DNA of 59,108 bases from Burkholderiales bacterium. GTDB taxonomy: Bacteria > Pseudomonadota > Gammaproteobacteria > Burkholderiales > Burkholderiaceae_E. The translations under genes were made by a program, and so were the position numbers. The stretch is from positions 1-59,108 of the forward strand of contig RPRK01000008.1 of the NCBI GenBank assembly GCA_003818495.1, in the 5' to 3' direction. A model generated the notes under the pieces. The model was not told the origin of the DNA. It searched no databases and saw only the letters and a program-made list of their open reading frames with translations. Shown here one piece after another: positions 34,100 to 44,132 of this stretch (positions are counted from its first letter, which is position 1; each line of letters begins with the position of its first letter).

Positions 34100-34357
34100 T
34101 TACACCCAGCCCCGACGCCAGACCGACGGATCGCGCAGCGCGCGCCACGCGATCCGCCGGACACGACCGGAGTGGACCGCCTCGATGTCGATCCACTCGG
34201 GCCGTGCGGCCGGGTCCTCGGGCTCGACCACCCGGGTCACGATGAAGTGCTTCTCGCGGGCGACCGGGACCGCCGCCGTCCACTTCGAGTTCAGCAGCTT
34301 CGCGGGCTGGATGGGGTTGACGGGCAGACGGGCGCGGGCGCCGGGGGGTGTCGCCAT
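34100..34357 (-). CDS. TIGR02450-family small Trp-rich protein
   Basis: 85 residues from the ATG at 34357; an in-frame ATG at 34399 would add 14 residues. NPIQPAKLLNSKWTAAVPVA, REKHFIVTRVV and DIEAVHSGRVRRIAWRALRD match the pattern of the conserved small family with a NPxxPxKLLxSKWTA start and a C-terminal WxxGW. The biochemical role is not known to me. It is convergent with the sulfatase. Confidence 0.85.
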   Translation of the reverse strand: MATPPGARARLPVNPIQPAKLLNSKWTAAVPVAREKHFIVTRVVEPEDPAARPEWIDIEAVHSGRVRRIAWRALRDPSVWRRGWV

Positions 34358-34559
34358 GCGGGCTCCGTGGGCGAGGTCTGTGGGGACGGGCATCGGCATG
34401 CGTCATGAGTCATGCCTCATGCGCCGTCCATGACGCCACGTGCTGCACGCGCCGGCGTGGCGATGCCGGCGCCGTGGCCCCGATGCTACCCGGCGCTACA
34501 CTCTCGCGGCGCGACGCCCCTTCCGCTGCCTCGCACCGCACCGACCGGAGGCCCCTGCC

Positions 34560-35648
34560 ATGCCGATCTTCAGGCAGCTGTTCGATCCGACCTCGTCGAC
34601 CTACACCTACCTGCTCGCCGACCGCGACAGCGGCGAAGCCGTGCTGATCGATCCGGTCTTCGAGCAGGCGCGACGCGACGCCGCGCTGGTCTCGGAACTC
34701 GGCCTGCACCTTCGCTGGACGCTCGAGACCCACACTCACGCGGATCACGTGACCGGCGCCTGGCGACTCAAGCAGCTGTGCGGTGCGGAGATCGCGGTGC
34801 CCGCCGAGGGCGGCGCACAGGGCGCGGACCGCATGCTGCGGCACGGTGACCGCGTCGCGTTCGGGGCGCGCCACCTCGCCGTGCGCGCGACGCCCGGCCA
34901 TACGGACGGCTGCCTGAGCTTCGTGCTCGACGACGCATCGATGGCCTTCACCGGCGATTGCCTCCTCGTGCGGGGCTGCGGCCGCACCGACTTCCAGCAG
35001 GGCGATGCGCACCGGCTGTGGCACTCGGTCCATGCCGAACTGTTCTCCCTGCCGCCCGACTGCCTGCTCTACCCCGCTCACGACTATCGGGGACTGACGG
35101 TCACCAGCGTGCGCGAGGAGCGGGCCTTCAACCCCAGGCTGGGCGGCGAGGCCGCGGAGGGCGACTTCGTGGGCTACATGCAGAACCTGAACCTGCCGCA
35201 CCCGAAGCAGATCGCGATCGCGGTGCCGGCGAACCTGGTCTGCGGCCGGCCTCTGCAGGACGGGGCGACGGGCGATGCGCCCGCGGCGCGCGAGCCCGCC
35301 TGGGCACCGCTGGTCTTCACCTTCGCCGGTCTGTGGGAGATCCAGCCGCAGGCACTCGAGGAGGCCGGCCCCGACGTGCAGGTGGTGGACGTCCGCGAGC
35401 CCGCCGAATTCGACGGTCCGCTCGGGCACATCGCGCAGGCCCGGCCGATCCCGCTCGGCGCGCTCGCGGCGCGCCTCGGCGAGCTGTCGGCCGACCGGCC
35501 CGTCGTGACGGTCTGCCGCTCGGGTACCCGCTCGGCGCAGGCCGCGACGCTGCTGCAGAAGGCCGGCTTCGGCGCGGTGGCGAACCTGGCCGGCGGGATG
35601 CTGCGCTGGCGCGCGAACGGCCACCCCGTGGCCGGCGGCGCGAGCTGA
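34560..35648 (+). CDS. persulfide dioxygenase-rhodanese fusion
   Basis: 362 residues from the ATG at 34560. The N-terminal 230 residues are an ETHE1-like MBL domain (THTHADHVTGAWRLK, TPGHTDGCLSFVL, FTGDCLLVRGCGRTDFQ and YPAHDYRG). The last 120 form one rhodanese domain with VVDVREPAEFDG and the catalytic cysteine in VVTVCRSGTRSAQ. Such fusions oxidise glutathione persulfide to sulfite and transfer sulfur, clearing sulfide. Linking it to the nearby sulfatase is tempting, but they face different neighbours and likely act separately. Confidence 0.93.
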   Translation: MPIFRQLFDPTSSTYTYLLADRDSGEAVLIDPVFEQARRDAALVSELGLHLRWTLETHTHADHVTGAWRLKQLCGAEIAVPAEGGAQGADRMLRHGDRVAFGARHLAVRATPGHTDGCLSFVLDDASMAFTGDCLLVRGCGRTDFQQGDAHRLWHSVHAELFSLPPDCLLYPAHDYRGLTVTSVREERAFNPRLGGEAAEGDFVGYMQNLNLPHPKQIAIAVPANLVCGRPLQDGATGDAPAAREPAWAPLVFTFAGLWEIQPQALEEAGPDVQVVDVREPAEFDGPLGHIAQARPIPLGALAARLGELSADRPVVTVCRSGTRSAQAATLLQKAGFGAVANLAGGMLRWRANGHPVAGGAS

Positions 35649-35667
35649 TCGGCCCGCGACCCGGCGT

Positions 35668-37212
35668 CTAGACCCGGAACACCGAGATCGCCTGCGACAG
35701 GCGGTGCGCCTGGTCCTTCAGGCTGCCCGCCGCGGCGGCGCCCTGCTCGACCAGGGCCGCGTTCTGCGTGGTCGAGCGGTCGAGGTCGGCGACCGCCTGC
35801 CCCACCTGCTCGATGCCGCGGGTCTGCTCGCCCGAACCGGCCGCGATGTCGTCGATGAGCGAGGTCACCCGCTGGACCGACTCGGTGATCTGGCCCATCG
35901 TCTGCGCGGCCTGCCGCGCGCTCTCGGCGCCGGCATCGACCTTGCCCGAGCTCTCGGCGGTCAGCCGCTTGATCTCGCGGGCCGCCTCGGCGCTGCGCTG
36001 CGCGAGCGAGCGTACCTCGGCCGCGACGACCGCGAAGCCGCGGCCCTGCTCGCCGGCGCGGGCGGCCTCGACCGCTGCGTTGAGCGCCAGGATGTTCGTC
36101 TGGAAGGCGATCGAGTCGATCATCGAGGTGATGTCGCCGATGCGGCGCGAGCTGTCGGCGATCTCCTGCATCACCGCGTCGACGCGGCGGGTCGCGGCGT
36201 CGCCTTCGCGTGCGGTGTTCAGCGCGGCGGCGGCCAGCGTGTTCGCGGTCTGCGCGTTGCCTTCGGCGTTGCGGACGGTGCCGGCGATCTCCTCCATGCT
36301 GGCGGCGGTCTCCTGAAGGCTCGAGGCGGCCTGCTCGGTCCGCGCGCTCAGGTCGAGATTGCCCTGTGCGATCTCGCTGGTCGCATGCTCCATGCTCGAG
36401 ATCTGCGCGCGTACGTCGAGGACGAGCGCCATCACGTTGACGCCGACCTGGTTGACGTCGCGCATGAGTTCGCCGAGCGGATCGAGTCGCTCGCTCGACA
36501 TCGTCGCGCCCATCTGCCCGCCGGAGATGAGGCGGGCCGCGGCCGAGACCTGACGCAGGGGCCGGGCGACGCCCGCGACCAGCCAGGCCGCGGCCACGCC
36601 TGCGGCGATGCCGCCGGCGACGATCGGCACGACGGCGGCGAGCGTGGGTCCGGACGCGACGAACGCCGCCGCCGACGCGACCGCCACCGGCAGCGACGCC
36701 GCCAGGGCGAAGCGCACGCCGAGCGGCATCCCCGAGATCCTCTGCAGCCAGCCCCTGGGCCCCCGCCGCACCAGCACGCCCCCCGAGATCGTGAAGTCGG
36801 CGCGCTTCTCGCGCATCTGCGCGTAGAGCACCTCGGCTGCCGCGACCTGTTCGCGCGTGGGCCGCGTGCGGACCGACATGTAGCCGACGATCTCGCCGCG
36901 CTCGGTCATCGGCGTGGCGTTGGCGCGGACCCAGTAGAAGTCGCCGTTCTTGCTGCGGTTCTTCACGAGCGCGGTCCACGGGCGGCCCGACTGGATGGTC
37001 GCCCACATGTCGGCGAACGCCGCCTCGGGCATGTCCGGATGGCGCACGATGTTGTGCGCCTTGCCGATCAGCTCTTCCTCGGTGAAGCCGCTGATGGCGA
37101 CGAACGCCGGATTGCAGTAGGTGATCCGACCTTTCGGGTCGGTGGTCGACACCAGGGTCTCGCCGTCGCCGAGCATGCGCTCGCGGTCGGTGACGGGCAG
37201 GTTCTCGCGCAT
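35668..37212 (-). CDS. methyl-accepting chemotaxis protein with N-terminal PAS domain (Aer-like)
   Basis: 514 residues from the ATG at 37212. A PAS domain (about 20-120, with [19 protein letters not shown] and [18 protein letters not shown]) is followed by two membrane helices (about 160-205) and a HAMP-like stretch. The signalling domain contains the hairpin tip [20 protein letters not shown]. The layout is that of Aer-type redox or energy sensors, which hold FAD in the PAS domain. It ends in ISVFRV, without the CheR-tethering pentapeptide. No other che genes are in the window. Confidence 0.92.
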   Translation of the reverse strand: MRENLPVTDRERMLGDGETLVSTTDPKGRITYCNPAFVAISGFTEEELIGKAHNIVRHPDMPEAAFADMWATIQSGRPWTALVKNRSKNGDFYWVRANATPMTERGEIVGYMSVRTRPTREQVAAAEVLYAQMREKRADFTISGGVLVRRGPRGWLQRISGMPLGVRFALAASLPVAVASAAAFVASGPTLAAVVPIVAGGIAAGVAAAWLVAGVARPLRQVSAAARLISGGQMGATMSSERLDPLGELMRDVNQVGVNVMALVLDVRAQISSMEHATSEIAQGNLDLSARTEQAASSLQETAASMEEIAGTVRNAEGNAQTANTLAAAALNTAREGDAATRRVDAVMQEIADSSRRIGDITSMIDSIAFQTNILALNAAVEAARAGEQGRGFAVVAAEVRSLAQRSAEAAREIKRLTAESSGKVDAGAESARQAAQTMGQITESVQRVTSLIDDIAAGSGEQTRGIEQVGQAVADLDRSTTQNAALVEQGAAAAGSLKDQAHRLSQAISVFRV

Positions 37213-37406
37213 CGGTTCGGTCCTCTCTCCGGAGACAACGGCCCGGGCGGATCGGCGGACCCGGCAGGCCTCGACGATCATCGCGCCGCGCGCGGCCCGG
37301 CGATCGCGCGAGAAGTGGCGGCCCGCCGCGGCTTCCGGTCTTGCTGCGAGATCAATTTCTCCGGCGCGGCGCGCGCCCTCGGGGCGGGCCGCCGAGGCCG
37401 CGGGCC

Positions 37407-38132
37407 TCAGTCGAGCGGATCCGCCGGCAGCGCGTCGGCGTCGTCGAGCGCCTGACGGGAGGGTCTCACCGCGCGGCCTCCCGGGCGGTCGAACAGCGCC
37501 CGCAGGGCGGTGCGCCGCCACTCGGCCGGCTCGACCGGTCCGGTGATGCCCGGACAGAGCTCGCGCAGCAGCCCGTCGTGGATGCCGTAGATCATGCCGT
37601 GCAGCGTCAGGGTCTGGCCGCGCTTCCAGGCGTCCTCGACCATCGGCAGACGTCCGACGTGTCCGACCTGCTCGAGCACGTTGATCTCGCACAGCCGGTC
37701 GGCCCGCTCGTGCGGATCCTCGATCGCGTCGAGCCGGCGGGCGTGCATGTGCATCAGGTCCTCGACGTGGTGCAGCCAGCTGTCGACCAGGCCGAGCTTG
37801 CGCCGCTCCAGCACCGCCTGAACGCCGCCGCAGCCGTAGTGCCCGACGACCATCACGTGCTCGACCTTGAGGACGTCGACCGCGTACTGGATGACCGACA
37901 GGCAGTTCAGGTCGGTGAACACCACCAGGTTGGCGACGTTGCGATGGACGAAGATCTCGCCCGGCGCGAGTCCGATGATCTGGTTGGCGGGCACCCGGCT
38001 GTCGGAGCAGCCGATCCACAGGTAGCGCGGCGCCTGCTGCTCGGCGAGCCGGCTGAAGAACGCCGGATCGTCGTCGCACATCCTCCGGGCCCAGGCCCGG
38101 TTGTTCGAGAAGAGGAAGTCGATGTCGTCCAT
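37407..38132 (-). CDS. can: beta-class carbonic anhydrase
   Basis: 241 residues from the ATG at 38132. The zinc ligands and catalytic pair are Cys42 and Asp44 in [11 protein letters not shown], and His98 and Cys101 in [10 protein letters not shown]. It interconverts CO2 and bicarbonate, here cytoplasmic since no signal peptide is seen. It is divergent from an MBL gene. The C-terminal 25 residues are charged and not part of the usual fold. Confidence 0.95.
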   Translation of the reverse strand: MDDIDFLFSNNRAWARRMCDDDPAFFSRLAEQQAPRYLWIGCSDSRVPANQIIGLAPGEIFVHRNVANLVVFTDLNCLSVIQYAVDVLKVEHVMVVGHYGCGGVQAVLERRKLGLVDSWLHHVEDLMHMHARRLDAIEDPHERADRLCEINVLEQVGHVGRLPMVEDAWKRGQTLTLHGMIYGIHDGLLRELCPGITGPVEPAEWRRTALRALFDRPGGRAVRPSRQALDDADALPADPLD

Positions 38133-38301
38133 GGCGGCGCCGTCGGTGCGGGCAGCGTCGGTGCGGCCCTGCGGGCACAGGATACGGGAATCGCCGGCAC
38201 GCTCGGCCGGAGGGCGGTGCGTGTAGGATCGGGGATCGACCCGACCGCGACCCGACAGGGGCCGCGCCGTGCCCCGGCGCACCGGCCCGCCCCCGAGACC
38301 G

Positions 38302-39450
38302 ATGACCGCCACGCCCGACCCCTCCGCCGCCCAGCCGGCGGACCTGCCTGCCGCCCGGCCGGCAGATCCCTCGTCCGCCCCGTCGACCGCGCCCGTCGCC
38401 GCGTCCGACGCGCCGCCGCGAGCGGTGCTGGACTACCCGTTCGAGACCCCGCCCGCCACCGGCGAGGCCACCGAGGTCGCGCCCGGCGTGCTGTGGATCA
38501 GGATGCCGCTGCCGTTCTCGCTGTCGCACATCAACCTGTGGGCGATCGCCGACGGCGAGCGCTGGACCCTGGTGGATTCGGGGCTGCGCTCGCCCGAGAC
38601 CGCCGCGGCCTGGCGGCAGCTTCGCGACGGGGCCCTGGGGGGCCGGGCGATCGAACGGGTCGTGGTCACCCACATGCATCCCGACCACGTCGGCATGGCC
38701 GGCTGGATCACGCGCCGCACCGGCTGCCGGCTCTGGATGACGCGCCTGGAGTACCTGACCTGCCGCGTGCTGGTCGCCGACACCGGCCGCGAGGCCCCCG
38801 ACGACGGCACCCGCTTCTACCGCCGCGCCGGTTGGGACGACGACGCGCTCGAGCACTACCGCGCGCGCTTCGGCGAGTTCGGGAAGTCCACCTACACGCT
38901 GCCGGACAGCTATCGGCGCATCGTCGACGGCGAGACGATCCGCATCGGCGAGCACGACTGGCGGGTGATCACCGGCAGCGGGCACTCGCCCGAGCACGCC
39001 TGCCTCTACAGTCCCGCGCTCAAGCTGCTCGTCTCGGGCGACCAGGTGCTGCCGCGCATCTCGTCGAACGTGTCGGTGTTCCCCACCGAGCCCGATGCCG
39101 ATCCGCTCGGCGAGTGGCTGGCGTCGCTCGCCAAGATCAAGGCGAACGTGCCCGACGACGTCCTCGTGCTGCCCGCCCACAACCTGCCCTTCCGCGGCCT
39201 GCACGCCCGACTCGACGAGCTCGCCGACGGCCACGCACGCGGCCTGGCGGCCCTGCGCGAGCGGCTGGCCGAACCGCGGCGGGTGGTCGACGTGTTCGGC
39301 GCGCTGTTCCGGCGGCCGATCGACTCGCGCGGCCTGCTCGGCATGGCGACGGGCGAGACGCTCGCGCATCTGAACCGGCTGCTCGCCGAGGGCGAGGCGA
39401 CGGTCGAGGTCGACGCCGACGGCGTCGCCTGGTACCGGGCCGGGGCCTAG
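38302..39450 (+). CDS. MBL-fold metallo-hydrolase with C-terminal helical domain
   Basis: 382 residues from the ATG at 38302. The first 45 residues are Ala/Pro-rich and unstructured. [13 protein letters not shown] supplies the HxHxDH motif, [12 protein letters not shown] and [13 protein letters not shown] the later ligands, and [10 protein letters not shown] a final histidine. The overall form is that of the class with a C-terminal winged-helix-like cap, known for thioesterase- and lactonase-like hydrolases. The stop overlaps the stop of the convergent IclR gene through CTAG. Confidence 0.85.
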   Translation: MTATPDPSAAQPADLPAARPADPSSAPSTAPVAASDAPPRAVLDYPFETPPATGEATEVAPGVLWIRMPLPFSLSHINLWAIADGERWTLVDSGLRSPETAAAWRQLRDGALGGRAIERVVVTHMHPDHVGMAGWITRRTGCRLWMTRLEYLTCRVLVADTGREAPDDGTRFYRRAGWDDDALEHYRARFGEFGKSTYTLPDSYRRIVDGETIRIGEHDWRVITGSGHSPEHACLYSPALKLLVSGDQVLPRISSNVSVFPTEPDADPLGEWLASLAKIKANVPDDVLVLPAHNLPFRGLHARLDELADGHARGLAALRERLAEPRRVVDVFGALFRRPIDSRGLLGMATGETLAHLNRLLAEGEATVEVDADGVAWYRAGA

Positions 39451-40259
39451 TCGCCGATCAGCGGCTTCGCGCCGCGCCCGATGGCGCGCGCGAGCCGGGC
39501 GAGCGCCGGCGCGAACCGCGCGTCGAGGTCGTGCCTCGAGACCGCGGCCTTCGGGAACACCATGTTCACCGCGCCGATCAGCCGCCGCCCCGCGACGACG
39601 GGCACCGCGATCGCAGCGAAGGCCGCCTCGCGGATCCATTCCCCGTCGTTGTAGGCATGGCCGCGGCGCAGCGTCTCGCGGATCGTGCGCCGCACCCAGG
39701 CGTCGTCGCGCGCGAGCTCGCCCCAGCGGTCGTCCCGGCGGCGCAGCAGCTCGAGCAGCGCCTCGCGCTCGCCGTCGCCGCAGGCGGCCAGGTAGGCCCG
39801 GCCCGCGGCGGTGACCAGCATCGGCAGCTGCTCGCCGATCATCGCGCGGTGCTGCGAGAGCGCGCTCAGCCGGTGCGTCGACTCGCGCACGACCATGAAT
39901 CCCGCCTCTGGGGTCGCGAGGTCGCAGGGCCAGACGATGCGACCGACCGCCTCGCGCATCGCCGGACCGGCCACCTCCGAGACCCAGGCCTCGTCCTCGA
40001 AGCCTTCGCTCAGGCGCCGCACCTCGAAGGTCAGGTGGTACTGGCCCTCCCGGTCGCTGTGGCGCACGAAGCCGTCGGTGCGCAGGGTCTCGAGCAGGCG
40101 CTTGACCGTCGTGCGGTGCATCGAGCAGGCCTGCGCGAGTTCGGAGATGGTGGCGATGCCGCCCGCCGACTGGTTCAGGGCGCGCAGCACCGCGAGGCCG
40201 CGCGACAGGCCGCGGACGGTCTTGTACTGGCCTGTGGTGGTCGGGGGTCCGCTGCGCAT
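39447..40259 (-). CDS. mhpR: IclR family regulator of the mhp genes
   Basis: 270 residues. The winged helix ([40 protein letters not shown]) and an effector domain with [17 protein letters not shown] and [19 protein letters not shown] are clear. It is divergent from mhpA, with a perfect 17-base palindrome between. In E. coli, MhpR is an IclR-type activator that responds to 3-hydroxyphenylpropionate; the same role is inferred here. The gene symbol rests mostly on context. Confidence 0.83.
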   Translation of the reverse strand: MRSGPPTTTGQYKTVRGLSRGLAVLRALNQSAGGIATISELAQACSMHRTTVKRLLETLRTDGFVRHSDREGQYHLTFEVRRLSEGFEDEAWVSEVAGPAMREAVGRIVWPCDLATPEAGFMVVRESTHRLSALSQHRAMIGEQLPMLVTAAGRAYLAACGDGEREALLELLRRRDDRWGELARDDAWVRRTIRETLRRGHAYNDGEWIREAAFAAIAVPVVAGRRLIGAVNMVFPKAAVSRHDLDARFAPALARLARAIGRGAKPLIGD

Positions 40260-40313
40260 CGGGGGCTGGGGTCGCCGGGGTCGTCGGGGGCGCCGCGGTC
40301 GTCGGGGACGGAA

Positions 40314-40330
40314 CGTGCACTGGGTGCACG
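40314..40330. promoter_or_regulatory. operator palindrome for the mhp regulator
   Basis: CGTGCACTGGGTGCACG has perfect seven-base arms and a three-base centre. It is centred about 47 bases upstream of the predicted mhpA transcript start, a typical activator position. A further CGTGCACG lies at 40369-40376, close to that start. Confidence 0.6.
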
Positions 40331-40333
40331 CAG

Positions 40334-40362
40334 TTTACCGCCCGCACCGGAACGACGACAGT
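40334..40362 (+). promoter_or_regulatory. predicted promoter of mhpABD
   Basis: TTTACC, 17 bases, then GACAGT (three of six to the -10). The weak -10 is consistent with an activator-dependent promoter. Start expected near 40369, 58 bases ahead of mhpA. Confidence 0.38.
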
Positions 40363-40426
40363 GCGCGACGTGCACGGCCGCACGCTCGCGCCTCGTCCGC
40401 GCGGACCGCGCACACGGAGACACCCC

Positions 40427-42094
40427 ATGCTGCCCACCTCCTGCGACGTGCTGATCGTCGGCGCCGGGCCGACCGGCCTCACGCTGGCCAACCACCTCGG
40501 CACGCTCGGCATCCGCACGCTGGTCGCCGAGCGCCTGCCCGCCCTGATCGACTATCCGCGCGGCGTGGGCGTCGACGACGAGGCACTGCGCAGCTTCCAG
40601 GCGGTCGGCCTGGTCGATGCCGTGCGCCGCCATACCGTGCCGAACCAGGTGATGCGATTCGTCGACCGCCGGGGCCGCGTCCTCGCCTCGATCGAGCCCA
40701 CCGCGGAGCCGTTCGGCTGGCCCAGGCGAAACGGCTTCATCCAGCCGCTGGTCGACCGCGAGCTCGCCCTCGGCCTGGAGCGCTTTCCGAGCGTGACGCT
40801 CGCGTTGCGGCATGCGTTCGAGTCGGTCGAGGACACCGGCGAAGGCGTGCGCGTCGCCCTGCGTCCGGTCGACGACGCGGGCGAGCCGACCGGCGCGCCC
40901 GTCACCGTCACCGCGCGATGGCTGGTCGGCTGCGACGGTGGCCGCAGCCCGGTGCGCAACGCCGTCGGCCTGCCCTTCGAGGGCCGCAGCGAATCGACGC
41001 GATGGCTGGTGATCGATCTCGCCGACGATCCGATCGGCACGCCGAACGTCAGCTTCCGGCTCGACGACGACTTTCCCTATGTCGAGCTCGCCCTGCCCCA
41101 CGGCATCCGACGCTTCGAGTTCATGGTCCCGGACGGCGCCGACGAGGCCGAGTTCGAGAGCGATGCGCGCGTGCACGCGCTGCTCGCCCGGGTGCTGCCC
41201 GCCGACGTCAGGCCCCGGATCATCCGTCGCCGCGTCTACATGCACCACGCGCGCATCGCGCCCACCTTCCGCTCCGGGCGCGTGCTGGTGGCGGGCGACG
41301 CCGCCCACCTGATGCCGGTGTGGCAGGGCCAGGGGTTCAACACCGGCATCCGCGACGCGACCAACCTCGGCTGGAAGCTGGCCCTGGCGTCGCGCGGCGT
41401 GGCCGACGCCGGACTGCTCGACACCTACACGCAGGAGCGCCACGCCCATGCCGGCGCGATGATCGAACTCTCGGTCCTGGTCGGCAGGATCTTCGTGCCC
41501 GCGAACCCGCTCGCCCGCCTCGCGCGCAACCTGCTCGGCCCGCTGCTGTCGCGGATCGGTCCGGTGCGCCGCTACATCGCCGAGATGCGCTTCAAGCCGA
41601 TGCCGTTCTTCGCCGACGGCGCGATCGTGCATCCCGGCGCGCCCGATGCGAAGGGGCCGGTCGGCAAGGTGTTCGTCCAGCCGCGCGTCGCCGATGCCGG
41701 CGGACGGATCGGCAGGCTCGACGACGCGATCGGGCTGCGCTTCGCGCTGATCGGCTGGAGCGCCCGGTTCGACGCCTGGCTCGACGACGACTCGCGCCGG
41801 CTGCTCGACGCACTCGATGCGCAGACCGTCGTCGTGCGCCCGTCCTGCCAGTCGCTCGAGCGTGAAGCGCCCGCGCACGGCCTGGTGCTCGCCGACGTGG
41901 ACGGCACGTTCAAGCGCTGGTTCGACGCCGCCCCCGGATCCGTCGTGGTGCTGCGTCCCGATCGCATCGTCGCGGCGGTCTGCACGCCGTGGCAGCTCAA
42001 CGCGACGCTGCGCGAGCTGGGTCGGCGCCTGCGGATCGACCTCCCGACGACGGCCACCGCAGCGCCCCCCCAGTCGATGAAGGAGGCCGCATGA
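40427..42094 (+). CDS. mhpA: 3-(3-hydroxyphenyl)propionate/3-hydroxycinnamate hydroxylase
   Basis: 555 residues, the usual MhpA length, from the ATG at 40427. FAD-binding [13 protein letters not shown] starts near residue 10, with [14 protein letters not shown] and [19 protein letters not shown] as the DG and GD motifs. It uses NADH and oxygen to add an ortho hydroxyl to 3-hydroxyphenylpropionate. The stop overlaps mhpB as ATGA, so it is first in a coupled trio. Confidence 0.93.
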   Translation: MLPTSCDVLIVGAGPTGLTLANHLGTLGIRTLVAERLPALIDYPRGVGVDDEALRSFQAVGLVDAVRRHTVPNQVMRFVDRRGRVLASIEPTAEPFGWPRRNGFIQPLVDRELALGLERFPSVTLALRHAFESVEDTGEGVRVALRPVDDAGEPTGAPVTVTARWLVGCDGGRSPVRNAVGLPFEGRSESTRWLVIDLADDPIGTPNVSFRLDDDFPYVELALPHGIRRFEFMVPDGADEAEFESDARVHALLARVLPADVRPRIIRRRVYMHHARIAPTFRSGRVLVAGDAAHLMPVWQGQGFNTGIRDATNLGWKLALASRGVADAGLLDTYTQERHAHAGAMIELSVLVGRIFVPANPLARLARNLLGPLLSRIGPVRRYIAEMRFKPMPFFADGAIVHPGAPDAKGPVGKVFVQPRVADAGGRIGRLDDAIGLRFALIGWSARFDAWLDDDSRRLLDALDAQTVVVRPSCQSLEREAPAHGLVLADVDGTFKRWFDAAPGSVVVLRPDRIVAAVCTPWQLNATLRELGRRLRIDLPTTATAAPPQSMKEAA

Positions 42095-43050
42095 GCCGCG
42101 AACGCGCGTTCCTGGGGCTGTCGCACACCCCGCTGATGGGCCTCAACCCGGTGATGCCCGACGTCCGCCGCGAGATCGACGGGCTGCTCGCATCGGTGCG
42201 CGACGCGGTGCGCGGCTGGGCGCCCGAGCTCGTCGTGCTGATCGGGCCCGACCACTACAACGGCTTCTTCAACGCGCTGATGCCGCCCTTCTGCATCGGC
42301 GACGAGGCCTACGCGGTCGGCGACTACACGACGCCGGCCGGCCGACTCGAGGTCGACGCGGGCGCCGCGATCGGACTCGCCACCCACCTGATGGACGCCG
42401 ACTTCGACGTCGCCGTCTCGCGGCGCATGCGCGTCGACCACGGCTTCTCGCAGGCCCTGCAGGTCGTCTGGGGCGGACTGCAGACGCCGCCGCTGGTGCC
42501 GCTCTTCATGAACGCGGTCGCGCAGCCCGGCATCCCGCGCCTGCGCCGCTGCCGCGCGCTCGGCGAGGCGATCGGTCGCTTCCTCGACGCCGAGCCGCGC
42601 CGTACGCTGGTGATCGGATCCGGTGGCCTGTCGCACGAGCCGCCGGTGCCGACCCTCTCGCACCCGGACGCGGGCGTTCGCGAGCGCATCACCGTCGGCC
42701 GCGAGGCGACCGAGGCCGAGCGCGAGGCGAAGACACGGCGCGTGATGGCCGCCGGCGTGGCGCTCGCCGCCGGCGACACGACGATGAAGCCGCTCGCCCC
42801 CGAGTGGGACCGCCGCTGGATGGACGCGATCGCCGACGGGCGCCTCGATGCGCTGACGGCGCTCGACGAGGCGGGCATCACCGCCGAGGCCGGCCTGTCG
42901 GCCCACGAATCCAAGACCTGGCTGATCGCGCGCGCCGCGATGCCCGCCCCGCCCGTGCCGCTCGCCTGTCCGGTGCGCGGCTACCGGGCGATCCCCGAAT
43001 GGATCGCCGGCTACGGCGCCCTCTTCATGCACACCGGAGCCCCGCGATGA
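42091..43050 (+). CDS. mhpB: 2,3-dihydroxyphenylpropionate 1,2-dioxygenase
   Basis: 319 residues with the class III extradiol dioxygenase pattern: [49 protein letters not shown] and [13 protein letters not shown]. It opens the catecholic ring next to the hydroxyls (meta cleavage) with non-haem iron. It is coupled by ATGA to genes on both sides. Confidence 0.93.
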   Translation: MSRERAFLGLSHTPLMGLNPVMPDVRREIDGLLASVRDAVRGWAPELVVLIGPDHYNGFFNALMPPFCIGDEAYAVGDYTTPAGRLEVDAGAAIGLATHLMDADFDVAVSRRMRVDHGFSQALQVVWGGLQTPPLVPLFMNAVAQPGIPRLRRCRALGEAIGRFLDAEPRRTLVIGSGGLSHEPPVPTLSHPDAGVRERITVGREATEAEREAKTRRVMAAGVALAAGDTTMKPLAPEWDRRWMDAIADGRLDALTALDEAGITAEAGLSAHESKTWLIARAAMPAPPVPLACPVRGYRAIPEWIAGYGALFMHTGAPR

Positions 43051-43841
43051 CCCAGCACGCCACCCCGACCACCCTGTTCGCCTCGCGCCTTCGCGAAGCC
43101 GAGCGCACCGGCGTGCCGATCGAACCGCTGCGCGACGCCGTCCCGCATGCCGACGAGGCCCTCGCCTATGCGGTGCAGCGCTGCAACGTCGATCACTGGG
43201 TCGCGCAGGGACGCCGCATCGTCGGCCGCAAGATCGGTCTGACCGCACCTGCCGTGCAGCGCCAGCTCGGCGTCGATCAGCCCGACTTCGGCACGCTGTT
43301 CGCCGACATGGTGCTGGGCGACGACGAGCCCATCCCGCTCGCGCGCACCCAGCAGCCGAAGGTCGAGACCGAGGTGGCGCTGATGCTCGAGCGCGACCTG
43401 CCGGACGCCGACACGACCCTGCTCGAGACCCTCCGCGCGGTCGCCTTCGCACTGCCCGCGATCGAGGTCGTCGGCAGCAGGATCCGCGACTGGAACATCC
43501 GGTTCGTCGATACCGTCGCCGACAACGCATCGGCCGGCCTGGTCGTCCTGGGCGCCGTGCCGTGCCGGCTCGATCGGCTCGACCTCAAGCTGTGCGCGAT
43601 GAGCACCCGGCGGGGCGACGAGACGGTGTCGACCGGCATCGGGGCCGCCTGTCTCGGTCACCCGCTGGTCGCCGCGACCTGGCTGGCACGCAAGATGGCC
43701 GCGCTCGGCCAGCCCCTGCGTGCCGGCGACCTGGTGATGACCGGGGCGCTCGGACCGATGGTGCCGGCGCGACCGGGCGACCGGTTCGAAGCCAGGATCG
43801 AGGGGCTGGGCAGCGTCGTGGCGCGGTTCGCCGAGGCCTGA
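43047..43841 (+). CDS. mhpD: 2-keto-4-pentenoate hydratase
   Basis: 264 residues of the MhpD/hydratase family: [56 protein letters not shown] and [13 protein letters not shown]. It adds water to 2-hydroxypenta-2,4-dienoate. In E. coli the C-C hydrolase MhpC acts before it; here mhpC, mhpE and mhpF are not nearby. The 42-base repeat starts four bases after its stop. Confidence 0.92.
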   Translation: MTQHATPTTLFASRLREAERTGVPIEPLRDAVPHADEALAYAVQRCNVDHWVAQGRRIVGRKIGLTAPAVQRQLGVDQPDFGTLFADMVLGDDEPIPLARTQQPKVETEVALMLERDLPDADTTLLETLRAVAFALPAIEVVGSRIRDWNIRFVDTVADNASAGLVVLGAVPCRLDRLDLKLCAMSTRRGDETVSTGIGAACLGHPLVAATWLARKMAALGQPLRAGDLVMTGALGPMVPARPGDRFEARIEGLGSVVARFAEA

Positions 43842-43844
43842 TCG

Positions 43845-43967
43845 GCGCGAGAGGCTCGGCGCCGGCACGTCCCGCGCCGCCGCTCAGCGCGAGAGGCTCG
43901 GCGCCGGCACGTCCCGCGCCGCCGCTCAGCGCGAGAGACTCGGCGCCGGCACGTCCCGCGCCGCCGC
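43845..43967. repeat. three tandem copies of a 42-base unit
   Basis: Units begin at 43845, 43887 and 43929. Copies 1 and 2 are identical over the full 42 bases. Copy 3 has one mismatch (gagaga for gagagg) and diverges after about 39 bases. Copy 3 is the last codons of the DUF2783 gene on the minus strand, and the unit includes its TGA, so copies 1 and 2 are duplications of the gene end lying beyond its stop. The unit contains GGCGCC and could form hairpins between the convergent genes. Confidence 0.9.
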
Positions 43968-44132
43968 CTCGAGCGCCTCCCGACACCGGTCGGCATCGCC
44001 CACGGCCTCCATGAGCAGCAGCGCGAGCCGTGCGAGGAACAGGCTCTCGCGGTCACGGCCGACCGCGGTGATCGCGAGCGCGCAGTCGCGGTAGAGCGCG
44101 TCTCGCGCCGCCTGGCTCAGCGTCGGATTCAT
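43926..44132 (-). CDS. DUF2783 small protein paired with a FAD hydroxylase (second copy)
   Basis: 68 residues from the ATG at 44132, which overlaps the hydroxylase stop as ATGA. Helical with a core of LARLALLLMEAVGDADRCRE, resembling the protein at 28725-28916 (shared LLL, VGD and the following RE). Its last codons are triplicated downstream. The repeated association with MhpA-like hydroxylases suggests it is an accessory subunit or folding partner. Confidence 0.83.
   Translation of the reverse strand: MNPTLSQAARDALYRDCALAITAVGRDRESLFLARLALLLMEAVGDADRCREALEAAARDVPAPSLSR

Noticed and set aside
34560-37212. A joint sulfur-sensing unit of the persulfide dioxygenase and the chemoreceptor
   Set aside because: The genes are convergent, and nothing in the PAS domain indicates a sulfur ligand.
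35668-40518. A 1616-codon minus-strand frame that contains the chemoreceptor
   Set aside because: Only its last 514 codons read as protein. The upstream part overlaps carbonic anhydrase, MBL and IclR genes and is low complexity.
43845-43967. CRISPR-like repeat array
   Set aside because: The 42-base units are directly adjacent with no spacers, and one is coding sequence.
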